DNA of 64,000 nt from Oscillospiraceae bacterium. GTDB taxonomy: Bacteria; Bacillota; Clostridia; Oscillospirales; Ruminococcaceae. A program made the position numbers and the translations under genes. Location of the stretch: the NCBI GenBank assembly GCA_017435045.1, contig JAFSFT010000063.1:62001-126000 (forward strand), read 5' to 3'. The notes under the pieces were generated by a model. The model did not search any database. It had not been told where the DNA came from and saw nothing but the letters and a program-made list of their open reading frames with translations. Shown piece by piece: positions 25,695 through 35,434 of the stretch (position 1 is the stretch's first letter; every line of letters starts with the position of its first letter).

Positions 25695-28151
25695 ATGCCA
25701 AAAAAACAGAGCGTAAAAAACACAAAAACGGCTGCAACAGGTAAAAAAAGAGGCAGACCATCCAAGCAGGAGCAGAAAAAGGCAGAAATTAACCGTGCGT
25801 GGAGCATAGTTATGTTTGCACTTGGCCTGCTGTGGCTTGGCCTGTGCTTTGTGCCGGGAGAAGCCGTGTGGGAGCAGATTAAAGGTTACACCTTTGGCCT
25901 TTTCGGTGCAACCAACTATATAATTGGTATTATCCTTATATACCTTGCGGTGCTTACAGCTAAAGGCAGACCTGTAAAGTGGAAGATGGTGGAATCTGTA
26001 ATCTGTGTTATGCTGGTTGCCAGCCTTATACATATACTTTCCACTGCATTTACACAGCATGAGGCATGGATTCTCACCGTTAAAGGCCTGTGGCAGAACA
26101 GCAAACCATTTACATTTACAGGCGGTGTTGCGGCTTTGGCCACAATTCCTCTTATCACACATATGGGTATTGCACCTGCGGCAATTATCGTAGGTGTGCT
26201 TACAGCGGTTTTTGCAATGATGCTTACAGACACAACCCCTTACGATGTGTACAGACGCACAAAAGACGAGGCTGAAAAGCAGAAGGCCGAGCTTGAAAGA
26301 GCAAGGGAAGAAAGCCGCGCAGCAAAAGCTGCAAAGCAGGCAGAAAGAGAAAAAGAGGAAAAACAGGCGGAAAAACAGACAGAACAGCCTAAAAAACGCA
26401 GCAGAAAGATTGATTTTGAAATTGACGACCCGATTGCAGCACCTGCAGAAAAGGAAGAAATCGGCGAGATTGATAATTTTACCGAAACTTTTGACAATGT
26501 TCAGGAACAAAAGCAGCTTGAACAGCAGAAGATTGAGGAGATTATGAAAAAGCTGAACCTTACTTCTCCGTCCGAGGAGGAAAAAGAGGAGGAAGTTCAG
26601 CAGACGGCACTTACGGAGGAAGCACCAAAAACAGAAGCAGACTCTGCCGAGGGCGAAAAGACAGAGGAAAAACCTTACGTTTACCGCAAGCCGCCGATAA
26701 CCCTTTTTGAACGCGGCAGCAACAAAACAAAGGGCGATATCCAGAAAGAACTCAAAACCAATGCAGAGCTGCTGGTAAATACCCTTGCAAGCTTTGGTGT
26801 TCAGACAAAAATTATAGATATATCCCGCGGTCCGTCGGTTACAAGGTACGAGCTTCAGCCTCTTGCAGGCGTAAAGATAAGCAAAATCACAAACCTTGCT
26901 GATGATATTGCCTTAAACCTTGCGGCAAGCGGTGTGCGTATTGAAGCACCAATCCCAAACAAGGCGGCTGTTGGCATAGAGGTGCCTAACAAGTCTTCAT
27001 CAAGTGTAAATATCCGTACAATTCTGGAAAGCAAGGAGTTCAAGAACTCCGCATCACCGCTTTCCATTGCACTGGGCATTGATATTGCAGGCAATATGGT
27101 GGTGGCAGACCTTACCAGAATGCCACATCTGCTTATTGCAGGCTCCACAGGCAGCGGTAAATCCGTGTGTGTAAATGCAATTATCACCAGCTTCCTCTAT
27201 CGCTCCACACCGGAGGAGGTAAAGCTTATCCTCATTGACCCTAAAGTGGTTGAACTGGCAGAATACAACGGCATTCCGCATCTGCTTATGCCTGTTGTAA
27301 CCGAGCCTAAAAAGGCGGCAGGTGCACTGGGCAGTGCCGTTGCCGAGATGGAAAAACGCTATAAACTCTTTGCCGAAACAGGCGTAAGGGAAATCAAAAG
27401 CTACAACAAGCTGGCAGAGACAAGGGAAGACCTTGAAAAACTGCCTTATGTGGCAATTATCATTGACGAGCTGGCAGACCTTATGATGGTTGCAGGCAAA
27501 GAGGTGGAAGATTACATCTGCCGCATTGCACAGAAGGCAAGGGCTGCAGGTATGCACCTTATTGTTGCAACACAGCGTCCGTCCGTTGATGTAATCACAG
27601 GTCTTATCAAGGCAAATATCCCGGCAAGAATTGCCTTTGCGGTATCCAGCCAGATTGACAGCCGCACAATCCTTGACGGCGGCGGTGCAGAAAAACTGCT
27701 GGGTATGGGCGATATGCTCTATCTGCCGCTGGGTGCATCCAAGCCTATCCGTGTTCAGGGCACCTATGTGCGTGATGAGGAAATCGGCAAGGTGATTGAT
27801 TTTATCAAGACAGACTATATTGTAAACTATAACGAAGAAATGATTTCCTCCATGGAAAACATTGCGGCAGCCACAGGCAGCAAGGGCGGTGCGGCAGCAG
27901 CTTCTGACGGCGGTGAGCAGCGAGACGAGATGATTCACAAAGCAATTGAAACTGTTGTGGATGCAGGACAGGCCTCCACAAGCCTGCTGCAGAGAAAGCT
28001 TAAGCTGGGCTATGCCCGTGCGGCACGCATTATGGACGAGATGGAGGAGATGGGCATTATCGGCCCATACGAGGGCTCCAAGCCACGTCAGGTGCTCATC
28101 ACAAAAAACCAGTGGCTGGAAATGATGATTAACAACAATAACGAACAATAA
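25695..28151 (+). CDS. ftsK: DNA translocase FtsK/SpoIIIE
   Basis: This is a membrane-anchored ATP-driven DNA pump that clears chromosomes from the septum in division or sporulation. The 818-residue protein starts with a basic segment, then about four TM helices (residues 35-185). A charged Glu/Lys/Gln-rich linker runs to about 340. The motor has Walker A GSTGSGKS (483-490) and Walker [14 protein letters not shown]. The C-terminal gamma winged helix (about 745-805, [20 protein letters not shown]) would read KOPS-like sequences. ACGGAGAAACG precedes the ATG. Sequence alone does not separate SpoIIIE from FtsK. Confidence 0.95.
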   Translation: MPKKQSVKNTKTAATGKKRGRPSKQEQKKAEINRAWSIVMFALGLLWLGLCFVPGEAVWEQIKGYTFGLFGATNYIIGIILIYLAVLTAKGRPVKWKMVESVICVMLVASLIHILSTAFTQHEAWILTVKGLWQNSKPFTFTGGVAALATIPLITHMGIAPAAIIVGVLTAVFAMMLTDTTPYDVYRRTKDEAEKQKAELERAREESRAAKAAKQAEREKEEKQAEKQTEQPKKRSRKIDFEIDDPIAAPAEKEEIGEIDNFTETFDNVQEQKQLEQQKIEEIMKKLNLTSPSEEEKEEEVQQTALTEEAPKTEADSAEGEKTEEKPYVYRKPPITLFERGSNKTKGDIQKELKTNAELLVNTLASFGVQTKIIDISRGPSVTRYELQPLAGVKISKITNLADDIALNLAASGVRIEAPIPNKAAVGIEVPNKSSSSVNIRTILESKEFKNSASPLSIALGIDIAGNMVVADLTRMPHLLIAGSTGSGKSVCVNAIITSFLYRSTPEEVKLILIDPKVVELAEYNGIPHLLMPVVTEPKKAAGALGSAVAEMEKRYKLFAETGVREIKSYNKLAETREDLEKLPYVAIIIDELADLMMVAGKEVEDYICRIAQKARAAGMHLIVATQRPSVDVITGLIKANIPARIAFAVSSQIDSRTILDGGGAEKLLGMGDMLYLPLGASKPIRVQGTYVRDEEIGKVIDFIKTDYIVNYNEEMISSMENIAAATGSKGGAAAASDGGEQRDEMIHKAIETVVDAGQASTSLLQRKLKLGYARAARIMDEMEEMGIIGPYEGSKPRQVLITKNQWLEMMINNNNEQ

Positions 28152-28168
28152 GTATACGATAATATATT

Positions 28169-30067
28169 ATGACAGAAAAATTATTACCTATTACCTATGA
28201 CGAAATGATAGCGGCAGGCTTTACACAGCCGGATTTTGTGGTTGTGGGCGGTGATGCCTACGTTGACCACCCAAGCTTTGGCACTGCGGTTATTGCAAGA
28301 ATTGTGGATGCGCTGGGCTTTAATGTCTGTGTGCTGCCACAGCCAAAATTCAATAACTGCCAGGATTTCAAACGTTTTGGCAAGCCAAAATACGGTTTTT
28401 TAATCGGCAGCGGCAATGTGGACAGTATGGTTACACACTATACAGTGGCAAAAAAACGCCGTGATACAGATGACTACTCCGCAGGCGGCAGGCAGGGCAA
28501 ACGTCCTGACCGTGCTGTTACAGTTTATACACAGCTGGCAAAAGAGGCTTATCCAGACCTGCCAGTGGTTATCGGCGGCATCGAGGCATCCCTGCGCCGT
28601 TTTGCCCACTATGATTACTGGTCAGATTCCGTTATGCCGTCTGTCCTGCTGGACAGCGGTGCGGACTTGCTGTCCTTTGGTATGAGCGAAAGACAGACTG
28701 CCGAAATTGTACAGCGTCTGGCAAAGGGCGAGGATATAAAGACAATGCACGATATCCCCGGCACCTGCTGGCTGGGTCAGCAGTGGGAACTGCCTGTTGG
28801 CTATGCCGAATGTGCAAGCTTTAAAAAGGTAAGCGAAGACAAGGTAAGCTATTCCAGGGCAACCCGTGTGCAGATGGAAAATCAGGACCATATCAACGGC
28901 AAGGTTGTGGTGCAGAAGCAGACAAACGACCTGTACCTTGTGCAGAACAAGCCTGCAAAGCCACTTTACCGCAAGGAACTGGATGCACTTTTTGCACTGC
29001 CGTTTACCCGTACATATCCAAAAATTTATGACGAACAGGGCGGCCTTAACTCCATTCAGGAGGTAAGCTTTTCCATCATTCATAACCGAGGCTGTTTCGG
29101 CGGCTGCAACTTCTGTGCAATCACAATGCATCAGGGTCGCTTTGTAACCAGCCGCAGCCACGAAAGTGTGCTGGCAGAGGCGGAAAAAATTGCCGCTTCT
29201 CCCGACTTTAAGGGCTATATCCACGATGTTGGCGGTCCTACAGCAGACTTCCGTATTCCAAGCTGTAAAAAACAGGTGACAGAGGGCCTTTGCCCTGACA
29301 GAAAATGTCTTGCACCGACTCCTTGTCCGCACCTGCAGGTTGACCACAGTGATTATCTCAGCCTGTTGCGTAAAATCCGTGCCATCAAGGGTGTAAAACG
29401 TGTGTTTGTCCGCAGCGGTTTGCGATATGACTATATAATGCACGACAAGGACGACAGCTTCTTCAAAGAGCTTGTGCAGCACCATGTAAGCGGTCAGCTT
29501 AAGGTTGCACCTGAACATTTTGCACCAAAGACACTGGAATGTATGGGCAAGCCTGCCCTTGGCCTTTACGACCGATTCCAGAACAAGTTCTACCAGATTA
29601 CAAAGAAAATCGGCAAGGAACAGTATCTTGTGCCTTACCTTATGTCCAGCCACCCGGGCAGCACCCTTAAGGATGCAGTTCTGCTGGCAGAATATCTGGC
29701 AAAGAACAAAATAAGACCAGAACAGGTGCAGGATTTTTATCCTACCCCGGGTACAGTGTCCACATCAATGTACTACACAGGTCTTGACCCGTACACATTA
29801 AAACCTGTATATGTGGCAAAAACCAGTCAGGAAAAAGCCACACAGCGTGCACTTTTGCAGTATTATAACCCTAAAAATTCACAGGTTGTGCGGGAAGCAC
29901 TTAAAGCAGTGCACAGGGAGGACCTTATACCTCTGCTGGTGGGCAGCAAAAAGACAAAATCTGAAATTGCATATGCCGCTTCCAATCCAAAACGCAAAAA
30001 TGCTCCTGTAAAAAACTGGCAGGAAGCACAGAAGCGTAACAGGGATATGCACAAAGGCAAACGATGA
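28169..30067 (+). CDS. YgiQ-family radical SAM protein
   Basis: This is a 632-residue member of the UPF0313/YgiQ radical SAM family. The 4Fe-4S motif CxxxCxxC is C309, C313 and C316 in NRGCFGGCNFCAIT. The long N-terminal family domain includes DFVVVGGDAYVDHPSFG and IGGIEASLRRFAHYDYWSD. A second Cys cluster (SCKKQVTEGLCPDRKC, then PTPCPH) may bind an auxiliary cluster or zinc. The reaction is not known. The C-terminus is basic (KRKNAPVKNW), suggesting nucleic acid contact, which is inference. It overlaps the next gene by four bases (ATGA). Confidence 0.93.
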   Translation: MTEKLLPITYDEMIAAGFTQPDFVVVGGDAYVDHPSFGTAVIARIVDALGFNVCVLPQPKFNNCQDFKRFGKPKYGFLIGSGNVDSMVTHYTVAKKRRDTDDYSAGGRQGKRPDRAVTVYTQLAKEAYPDLPVVIGGIEASLRRFAHYDYWSDSVMPSVLLDSGADLLSFGMSERQTAEIVQRLAKGEDIKTMHDIPGTCWLGQQWELPVGYAECASFKKVSEDKVSYSRATRVQMENQDHINGKVVVQKQTNDLYLVQNKPAKPLYRKELDALFALPFTRTYPKIYDEQGGLNSIQEVSFSIIHNRGCFGGCNFCAITMHQGRFVTSRSHESVLAEAEKIAASPDFKGYIHDVGGPTADFRIPSCKKQVTEGLCPDRKCLAPTPCPHLQVDHSDYLSLLRKIRAIKGVKRVFVRSGLRYDYIMHDKDDSFFKELVQHHVSGQLKVAPEHFAPKTLECMGKPALGLYDRFQNKFYQITKKIGKEQYLVPYLMSSHPGSTLKDAVLLAEYLAKNKIRPEQVQDFYPTPGTVSTSMYYTGLDPYTLKPVYVAKTSQEKATQRALLQYYNPKNSQVVREALKAVHREDLIPLLVGSKKTKSEIAYAASNPKRKNAPVKNWQEAQKRNRDMHKGKR

Positions 30068-30934
30068 AAAGCAAGTTTTTAAAGCTGACATACCTGCTTG
30101 TGATTGTAATAATAGGATATTCCCTTACACATCTGGGCAATTTTGGCCCCACAAGCCCAAACCCTGTAAGCATAAATCAGGCAGGAGATTCGGTTTCTGT
30201 ACTCAGTACAGGTCAGGCAGACAGTGCGGTTATATCCAGCGGCGGCAAATACTGTCTTATAGATGCAGGCAGTACCCTTTCGGGACATACCGATGCGGTT
30301 ACATATTTAAGCAACTGGGGAGTAACCGAGCTGGAGCTGGTTGTGGTTACACATTTTCATACCGACCACGCCTCCGATATAATTGATGTGATGAATAATT
30401 TCCGTATAAATAATATGGTTATACCAAATCTGTCACAGCAGAATATGCCTACAACCTCGTTTTTTGAGCTGTTTCTTGACACAGCGGATAAAGCTTATCC
30501 CTGCACGCAAAGGGGATACATATACAGTGGGCAACGGTGTGCTGAAAATACTGGATGACACCTACAATGACCTTACTGTAAACGATACCTCGGTTGCAAC
30601 TCTGTTCACTCAGGGAGAATTTACCTTTCTCAGCACAGGTGACGGTGAGACGGAGTATGAGGAAAGACTGCTGAAAGTTTTTGACAGCAAGGTTACACTT
30701 TTTGTGGCAGGGCATCACGGGTCATCCACGTCCAACAGCAAGAAGTTTATTGAGACAGTACGCCCCGAATTTATCGCATTTTCGGCAGGAAAAGAAAACG
30801 AGTACGGCCACCCTCACAGGGAGGTTTTAAAGCTGGCGGAAAAAAATAAAATTCCATACGGCATAACCTTCCGAGACGGAACGATAGTTTATTCCATAAC
30901 ACACAATAAATTGCTGACAAAAGCAGGAGGATAA
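30064..30934 (+). pseudogene. ComEC-like metallo-beta-lactamase-fold protein, frameshifted
   Basis: Two overlapping frames together make one protein related to the C-terminal hydrolase domain of ComEC/Rec2. The first frame (30064-30558) has an N-terminal membrane anchor followed by the metal motif HFHTDH. It remains homologous only to about ELFLDTADK. The second frame (+1) resumes with KLIPARKGDTYTVGNG and carries STGDGE, AGHHGSSTSN and EYGHPHRE to 30934. The break is at about 30485-30500, equal to one extra or two missing bases. It is coupled to ygiQ upstream. The following DUF3006-like gene is the usual partner. It may be a real lesion, an assembly error or, less likely, recoding. Confidence 0.8.
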
Positions 30935-30935
30935 A

Positions 30936-31151
30936 ATGTTTTATTCCATTGTACAGATAAAAGGCCCTATGGTACTTACGGAGGACTCTTTCGGAGATCT
31001 GCAGGTTTTTGCAAGAGAGTTTTTTGACTATGAAGTTAAGGAAAATGACCTTGTATACCTTAAAGACGGTATGTTCCACTATGCACAGGAGGAAACAGAG
31101 AAGGTAAAACAGCAGAATTTTGACAGAATGCAGAACCTATTTGACAGATAA
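30936..31151 (+). CDS. DUF3006-like small protein
   Basis: This 71-residue protein has the layout of DUF3006: an N-terminal beta-rich part (KGPMVLTEDSFGDLQVFA), an acidic middle and the C-terminal helix EKVKQQNFDRMQNLF with the common RxxxLF ending. DUF3006 proteins are often encoded directly after stand-alone ComEC-type metallo-hydrolases, as here. AGGAGG lies five bases before the ATG. Function is unknown. The tight spacing suggests it was cotranslated with the now-frameshifted hydrolase. Confidence 0.75.
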   Translation: MFYSIVQIKGPMVLTEDSFGDLQVFAREFFDYEVKENDLVYLKDGMFHYAQEETEKVKQQNFDRMQNLFDR

Positions 31152-31161
31152 ACAGGCAAAA

Positions 31162-31213
31162 AATATACCGCCTCAGACACTATAAAGTGTCCGTGGCGGT
31201 ATTAATGTTTTTA
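31162..31213 (+). terminator. Probable terminator after the DUF3006-like gene
   Basis: The outer stem ATACCGCC (31165-31172)/GGCGGTAT (31195-31202) encloses ACACT/AGTGT. The T tract is imperfect (TAATGTTTTTA). Confidence 0.6.
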
Positions 31214-31271
31214 TAAGTGCTGTTTTGTATGCTGCTTCAAAAGACTGTATGCAATTATAAACAAAAAATTT

Positions 31272-31787
31272 TTATTTGTCGCTTACGTGTTCCTCGTAAA
31301 GTTCGTTGCACAGAATCTGTGTGTGCAGCTTGTGGGCAAAGGCTATAACGGTGTTTCTTACCAGCAGTCTTGCCATCTGGTTGCTGTTGCCGCTGTCCTT
31401 GATAAGAGGTTCGTTGGCAAAGGTGCATTTAAGAGCATTTTCCAACTCTGTACAGATATAGTTATAGCTGGTTCTGGTATCAAAAATTGCGTGCTGAACA
31501 GCAATAAGCTTGCCGATTTCCTGTATGGAATAAATCTGCTTTGCCAGACAGATTTCCATAAGAATAATCACGTGCTCACGGGAATATCTCTTTTTTACTG
31601 TAGGCGGCAGTACACCCTGCTTTACATAGTTGTTTACCATAGAGGTGGTAAGGATTTTTTCGCTGTTTGTAATAAGCAGAGGGCTCAGCACCTTGTCAAT
31701 GTATGCCAGCAGCTGGTCCATATACAAGTCAATATCCGGAATTTCGTCGTATCTGGGCATATGAAAATCCTGAAATTTGTTTGTCAT
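31272..31787 (-). CDS. DUF1836 family HTH protein
   Basis: This 171-residue DUF1836 protein carries a MerR-like winged helix. ILTTSMVNNYVKQGVLPPTV followed by KKRYSREHVIILMEI is the helix-turn-helix and wing. The N-terminal MPRYDEIPDIDLYMDQLLAY is also typical. The C-terminal part is helical. The regulatory target is unknown. GAGGTAAAG precedes the ATG. It is transcribed divergently from degV, with which it shares a compact promoter region. Confidence 0.85.
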   Translation of the reverse strand: MTNKFQDFHMPRYDEIPDIDLYMDQLLAYIDKVLSPLLITNSEKILTTSMVNNYVKQGVLPPTVKKRYSREHVIILMEICLAKQIYSIQEIGKLIAVQHAIFDTRTSYNYICTELENALKCTFANEPLIKDSGNSNQMARLLVRNTVIAFAHKLHTQILCNELYEEHVSDK

Positions 31788-31858
31788 AATACTTTACCTC
31801 TGAACAAATGTATGTTAAACTGTTACCAATAAACTTTAATAATAACTTCGTTAAAAAT

Positions 31859-31930
31859 ATATTAAGATAAAAATAAACTTTTGTCAATGCATATTTATTG
31901 GTTGACATAATTGTTAAAGTGGTGTAACAT
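31859..31930. promoter_or_regulatory. Divergent promoters for DUF1836 and degV
   Basis: Leftward: -35 TTGACA (31887-31882) and -10 TAATAT (31864-31859), 17-base spacer. Rightward: -35 TTGACA (31902-31907) and -10 TAACAT (31925-31930), 17-base spacer. The two -35 boxes face away from each other with 14 bases between, forming a natural dyad where one protein could control both genes. Confidence 0.78.
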
Positions 31931-31971
31931 AGTTTTAAATACTATATATTTATAAAAAGAGGTAAAACTGT

Positions 31972-32808
31972 ATGACTTGGAACATTGTATTGGACTCCAG
32001 CTGCGACCTTACAACACAACAGAATTTAAAAAATGCAGAGCTCAGGATTGCACCGCTGACCATCCGTGTTGGCGACAAAGAGTTTGTGGATGACGACACA
32101 ATAAATGTTCCGCAGCTTCTGGATGCTATGAACAGGGAAAAATCTGCATCCTCCACAGCCTGCCCTCCGCCGAATGCATTTTATGAGCATTTTATAACAG
32201 CTGACAATGTTATATGCATCTGCATCACAAGCAACCTCAGCGGTACATACAATGCGGCAGTTCAGGCAGCAGCTATGGTAAAGGAAGAATATCCCGAAAA
32301 AAATGTTCACGTTGTAAACAGCTGGTCAACAGCAGGAGAAATGGTGCTTATTGCACGCTATGCCGACAGGCTTATAGGCGAAGGTCTGCCATTTGACAAA
32401 ATAGTGGAAAAGGTGGAGGAGTACGCAAAGGAAGTAAGACTTGTGTTTACCCTTGAAAAGTTTGATAACCTTATCAAAGCAGGCAGAATGAAGCCGCTGG
32501 TTGGCAAGGTGGTTTCAGCATTGGGCATCCATCTTGTGGCACAGGCAAGTGATGTGGGCACAGTTGAACTTATGTTCAAGGTGCGTGGCGACGACAAGAC
32601 ACTTGAAAAGATGGTTGACTATATGAACGAGCAGAAGGATATGACAGGCAAGCCTGTATTTATCAGCCACTGCAACAATCTTAAAGCCGTGGAAAGACTT
32701 AAAGAACTTATCAAAGCAAAATGCCGTACAGAAGACATCACAGTTAACCACTGCAAAGGTCTTACAACCTTTTATGCTATGGAAAAGGGCGTTTTAATCG
32801 GCTATTAA
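31972..32808 (+). CDS. DegV family fatty-acid-binding protein
   Basis: This 278-residue DegV protein belongs to the family of FakB-type subunits that bind fatty acids for phosphorylation by FakA. Characteristic segments are VLDSSCDLTTQQ, TACPPPNAFYE, CITSNLSGTYNAA, TLEKFDNLIKAGRM and FISHCNN. The length is normal. No fakA is in the window. Its end overlaps the convergent GNAT-like gene by 15 bases, an uncommon tail-to-tail overlap with no terminator between. Confidence 0.93.
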   Translation: MTWNIVLDSSCDLTTQQNLKNAELRIAPLTIRVGDKEFVDDDTINVPQLLDAMNREKSASSTACPPPNAFYEHFITADNVICICITSNLSGTYNAAVQAAAMVKEEYPEKNVHVVNSWSTAGEMVLIARYADRLIGEGLPFDKIVEKVEEYAKEVRLVFTLEKFDNLIKAGRMKPLVGKVVSALGIHLVAQASDVGTVELMFKVRGDDKTLEKMVDYMNEQKDMTGKPVFISHCNNLKAVERLKELIKAKCRTEDITVNHCKGLTTFYAMEKGVLIGY

Positions 32809-33513
32809 TCTGCGTATATAAAGCAGGTTTTCAGCTTTTGAATAATCAACACCGCAGTATCCGTTCTCAAGCAGGGCGGATACTTTTTTTGTGTCGGAAA
32901 GACAGACTTTCAGGGGTTCTGAATTGATATCTGTTCCGTATATGTTTTCCTCGTTGAAAACAGGTTTTACATATATATAATGCACCACCAGATTTTCCAG
33001 TCCGCGTATTTTAATCAGCGAATATCCGCAGCAAAACAGCGTTTCGGCACAGCGGCTTTTTTTAACAGGGCAGGCATGCATAATGTATTTAAGCCCCCGT
33101 CGGAATGCCTGCATCTGTGCCACGTTTGAAAATGCCTGATACAGCCCGCTTTCGGTTGGCAAATTGCTGCAGTTGCTGCCATAGCTTATATTTTTGTGCT
33201 TTATACCCATATAGCCCATAAAGTAGTACTTTCCGGTGCAGTCAGTAAAATCTGCCAGAGCACTGCCGAAAGCGGTATTGCGGAAAAATCCGCTGTCCAT
33301 AGGAAAATAATAGCAGCAACCGATAATGCTGCCGCCAAGATATGCTCCCCATATTTCTCCGCATAAGAATATGTTTTCCAGATATTCTGCGCTGACAGGA
33401 TTGTGGAAAAGGGTGTTGTATTCTTCATAACAGCTTAAAATATCTGCTGTATCCTGTTTAAACAGTCTGCGTATTACAATCTTTGTTCCTGAAAGACAAT
33501 AGTTGTTGTTCAT
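32794..33513 (-). CDS. Uncharacterised GNAT-like protein
   Basis: This 239-residue protein begins VIRRLFKQDTADILSCYEEY, the usual first strand and helix of a GNAT N-acetyltransferase. It continues with strands like AYLGGSIIGCCYYFP and YYFMGYMGIKHKNIS, where the acetyl-CoA loop would be expected. I do not see the canonical Q/RxxGxG/A. The later part is Cys-rich (CPVKKSRCAETLFCCGY). AAGGTGG precedes the ATG. The fold is a moderate guess and the substrate is unknown. Confidence 0.6.
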   Translation of the reverse strand: MNNNYCLSGTKIVIRRLFKQDTADILSCYEEYNTLFHNPVSAEYLENIFLCGEIWGAYLGGSIIGCCYYFPMDSGFFRNTAFGSALADFTDCTGKYYFMGYMGIKHKNISYGSNCSNLPTESGLYQAFSNVAQMQAFRRGLKYIMHACPVKKSRCAETLFCCGYSLIKIRGLENLVVHYIYVKPVFNEENIYGTDINSEPLKVCLSDTKKVSALLENGYCGVDYSKAENLLYIRRLIAD

Positions 33514-33573
33514 TAAAAAACCACCTTATAAAAATATACATATCAGTATATGCATATTATTGGAGGTTTAACA

Positions 33574-33618
33574 CAGAAAAAGCCGTCCGCATAGCATTTA
33601 AGTGCTGCGGACGGCTTT
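33574..33618 (-). terminator. Terminator after the first methionine gamma-lyase gene
   Basis: The perfect 13-base-pair stem AAAGCCGTCCGCA (33579-33591)/TGCGGACGGCTTT (33606-33618) has A residues on the left giving a T tract on the minus strand. It could also act on the plus strand. Confidence 0.87.
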
Positions 33619-33699
33619 GCGTTTTGTTTTTATGATACTGTACAAGAAGTCAGTATATTATTTATATATAAATGATATGCAGAAAATGTATCTCAGAAA

Positions 33700-34893
33700 T
33701 CAAATCTGTGCAAGGCCGTTTGCAAGGTCTTCGATGATATCTTCAGCATTTTCAAGACCAACAGAAAGACGTACAAGACCTGCAGGAACGCCTGCTTCGA
33801 TAAGAGCTTCAGGGTCGTATGTGGAATGTGTCATGGATGCAGGGTGCTCGATAAGTGTTTCGTCACTGCCAAGAGAAACTGCCAGTGTGCACAGTTCAAG
33901 GCTGTTCAGCAGTTTTTCACCTGCAGGCTTGCCGCCCTTGACTTCAAAGGAAACCATGCCGCCAAAGTCACGCATCTGTTTCTTTGCAACCTCGTGGTTT
34001 GGATGGCTTTCAAGACCGGGGTAGTAGATTTTTTCAATTTTTGGATGATTTTTAAGAAATTCAACAACCTGACGGCAGTTTTCGCAGTGCTTCTGCATTC
34101 TGATTTCAAAGGTTTTAAGGCCGCGGAGAATAAGAAATGCTTCCTGCGGACCAAGCACAGAGCCTGTCATATCCTTAATGCCGAACATTCTTACCTCGTT
34201 GATAAAGTCAGCCTTGCCGCTTACAAAGCCGGCGATAACGTCGCCGTGACCATTGAGGTATTTTGTTGCGGAATAAACTATAACGTCGGCACCCAGGGCA
34301 AGAGGGGACTGCAGGTAAGGGGAGGCAAAGGTGTTGTCGCATACAACCTTGATATCAGGGTTGTAGCTGTGTGCAATTTCTGCCACAGCAGCGATGTCTG
34401 TTATTTTAAGGTTAGGGTTCGCAGGTGTTTCAAGGTAAACACAAACTGTGTTTGGCTTGAGATGACTTTTTACAGCCTCAAGGTCGGTTGTGTCGATAAG
34501 GTCAACCTCAACTCCGTATCTTGTCATGCCGTGGCTCAGCAATGCCCATGTACAGCCGTAAAGTGTTTCATCAGCCAATATGTGTGCACCTGCACGGCAG
34601 ATTGTCCACAGTGTAGAGGAAACAGCACCCATACCGGAAGCTGTTGCAAGGCTTGCTTCGGCACCATCCAGCAGAGCAACCTTTTCTTCCAGTGCACTGG
34701 TTGTAGGGTTTGCAAGGCGTGTGTAGATATAGCCTTTTTCTGTGCCTTCAAAGCGTGCAGCACCCTGCGCACAGTTATCAAAAATAAATGTGGATGTCTG
34801 ATATATAGGCATAGCAAGTGCACCGTACTGTGTGTCCTTGTGCTTGCCGCCGTGTACTGCTTTTGTGCCCCAGCCTTTGTTTTCGTAGTTCAT
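33700..34893 (-). CDS. megL: Methionine gamma-lyase (PLP-dependent), SAM-riboswitch controlled
   Basis: This Cys/Met-metabolism PLP enzyme has 397 residues. It should cleave L-methionine to 2-oxobutyrate, ammonia and methanethiol. The PLP lysine is in SATKYLNGHGD. The segment TLYGCT has the cysteine at the position of the catalytic Cys116 of Pseudomonas methionine gamma-lyase. KDMTGSVLGP, another lyase hallmark, replaces the residues seen in cystathionine enzymes. A related role such as cystathionine gamma-lyase or O-acylhomoserine sulfhydrylase is possible. A consensus promoter and a SAM-I riboswitch with terminator precede it, so expression falls when S-adenosylmethionine is abundant. It is a close paralogue of the gene at 35435. 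Confidence 0.9.
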   Translation of the reverse strand: MNYENKGWGTKAVHGGKHKDTQYGALAMPIYQTSTFIFDNCAQGAARFEGTEKGYIYTRLANPTTSALEEKVALLDGAEASLATASGMGAVSSTLWTICRAGAHILADETLYGCTWALLSHGMTRYGVEVDLIDTTDLEAVKSHLKPNTVCVYLETPANPNLKITDIAAVAEIAHSYNPDIKVVCDNTFASPYLQSPLALGADVIVYSATKYLNGHGDVIAGFVSGKADFINEVRMFGIKDMTGSVLGPQEAFLILRGLKTFEIRMQKHCENCRQVVEFLKNHPKIEKIYYPGLESHPNHEVAKKQMRDFGGMVSFEVKGGKPAGEKLLNSLELCTLAVSLGSDETLIEHPASMTHSTYDPEALIEAGVPAGLVRLSVGLENAEDIIEDLANGLAQI

Positions 34894-34973
34894 AAGTTTT
34901 CTCCTTTATTGAAATTATAATATCCATACATTATCAGCAGATCTGAATGTGTCCGTAAGCTGCTGTGAAAAAT

Positions 34974-34999
34974 AAAAAAGCCACAGGCAAAACCTGTGA
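34974..34999 (-). terminator. Terminator of the SAM-I expression platform
   Basis: On the minus strand, GTCACAGG-TTTTG-CCTGTGGC is followed by six T residues. It lies between the aptamer and the lyase ATG. Confidence 0.88.
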
Positions 35000-35009
35000 C
35001 AGCATAAAA

Positions 35010-35102
35010 CTTATCTTTCGGCTTTACCGTTGGATTTAGCACCTTACAAATGCAGGTTGCCGGACTTCTCAGGGCCAATTCCCTCCGTCACTCATAATAA
35101 GC
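35010..35102 (-). promoter_or_regulatory. SAM-I (S-box) riboswitch
   Basis: Read on the minus strand, the sequence carries the conserved S-box core in order. P1 is CTTAT/ATAAG, then GAGTGACGGAGGGAATTGGC, CCTGAGAAGTCCGGCAACC, GCATTTGTAAGGTGCTAAATCC and the closing GAAAGATAAG. The kink-turn and SAM-pocket elements GGAGGGA, GGCCC, CCGGCAACC and GGTGCTAAATCC agree with the SAM-I consensus. SAM binding should stabilise the downstream terminator. Confidence 0.95.
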
Positions 35103-35120
35103 TGTATTAAATTTAATGGC

Positions 35121-35149
35121 ATTATAACCTCTGTATCCTGACTTGTCAA
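35121..35149 (-). promoter_or_regulatory. Consensus promoter of the SAM-riboswitch transcript
   Basis: On the minus strand, -35 TTGACA (35149-35144) and -10 TATAAT (35126-35121) are both perfect and 17 bases apart, 19 bases before the aptamer. The rest of the gap to 35360 shows only small palindromes (CAGCATGCTG, TGATTG/CAATCA) and no gene. Confidence 0.92.
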
Positions 35150-35360
35150 CGAAAAAACAGATAGCTGGATATCGATTTAGCAGATAACACAAGATGAGTG
35201 ATTTTTAAAGCGTATTTATGTAACTTTGCACAAGGATTGACAGCATGCTGTACAAGGGTTGATTGCACAATCAGGTATTGTTGCAGAGGGAACAGTTAAC
35301 TTTGCAGTCGAAATCACGCATTTACTGACTGTTTCGTACAGATGGTAATTGTCTCTGCAC

Positions 35361-35391
35361 AAACAAAAACAGGGCTTTTTAAAAGCCCTGT
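35361..35391 (-). terminator. Terminator after the second methionine gamma-lyase gene
   Basis: The near-perfect stem ACAGGGCTTTT/AAAAGCCCTGT (35369-35391) is followed on the minus strand by TTTTTGTTT. Confidence 0.85.
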
Positions 35392-35434
35392 CTTTGCGTA
35401 GAAAATTTGTATGGATATTACTGATGTGTCAATA

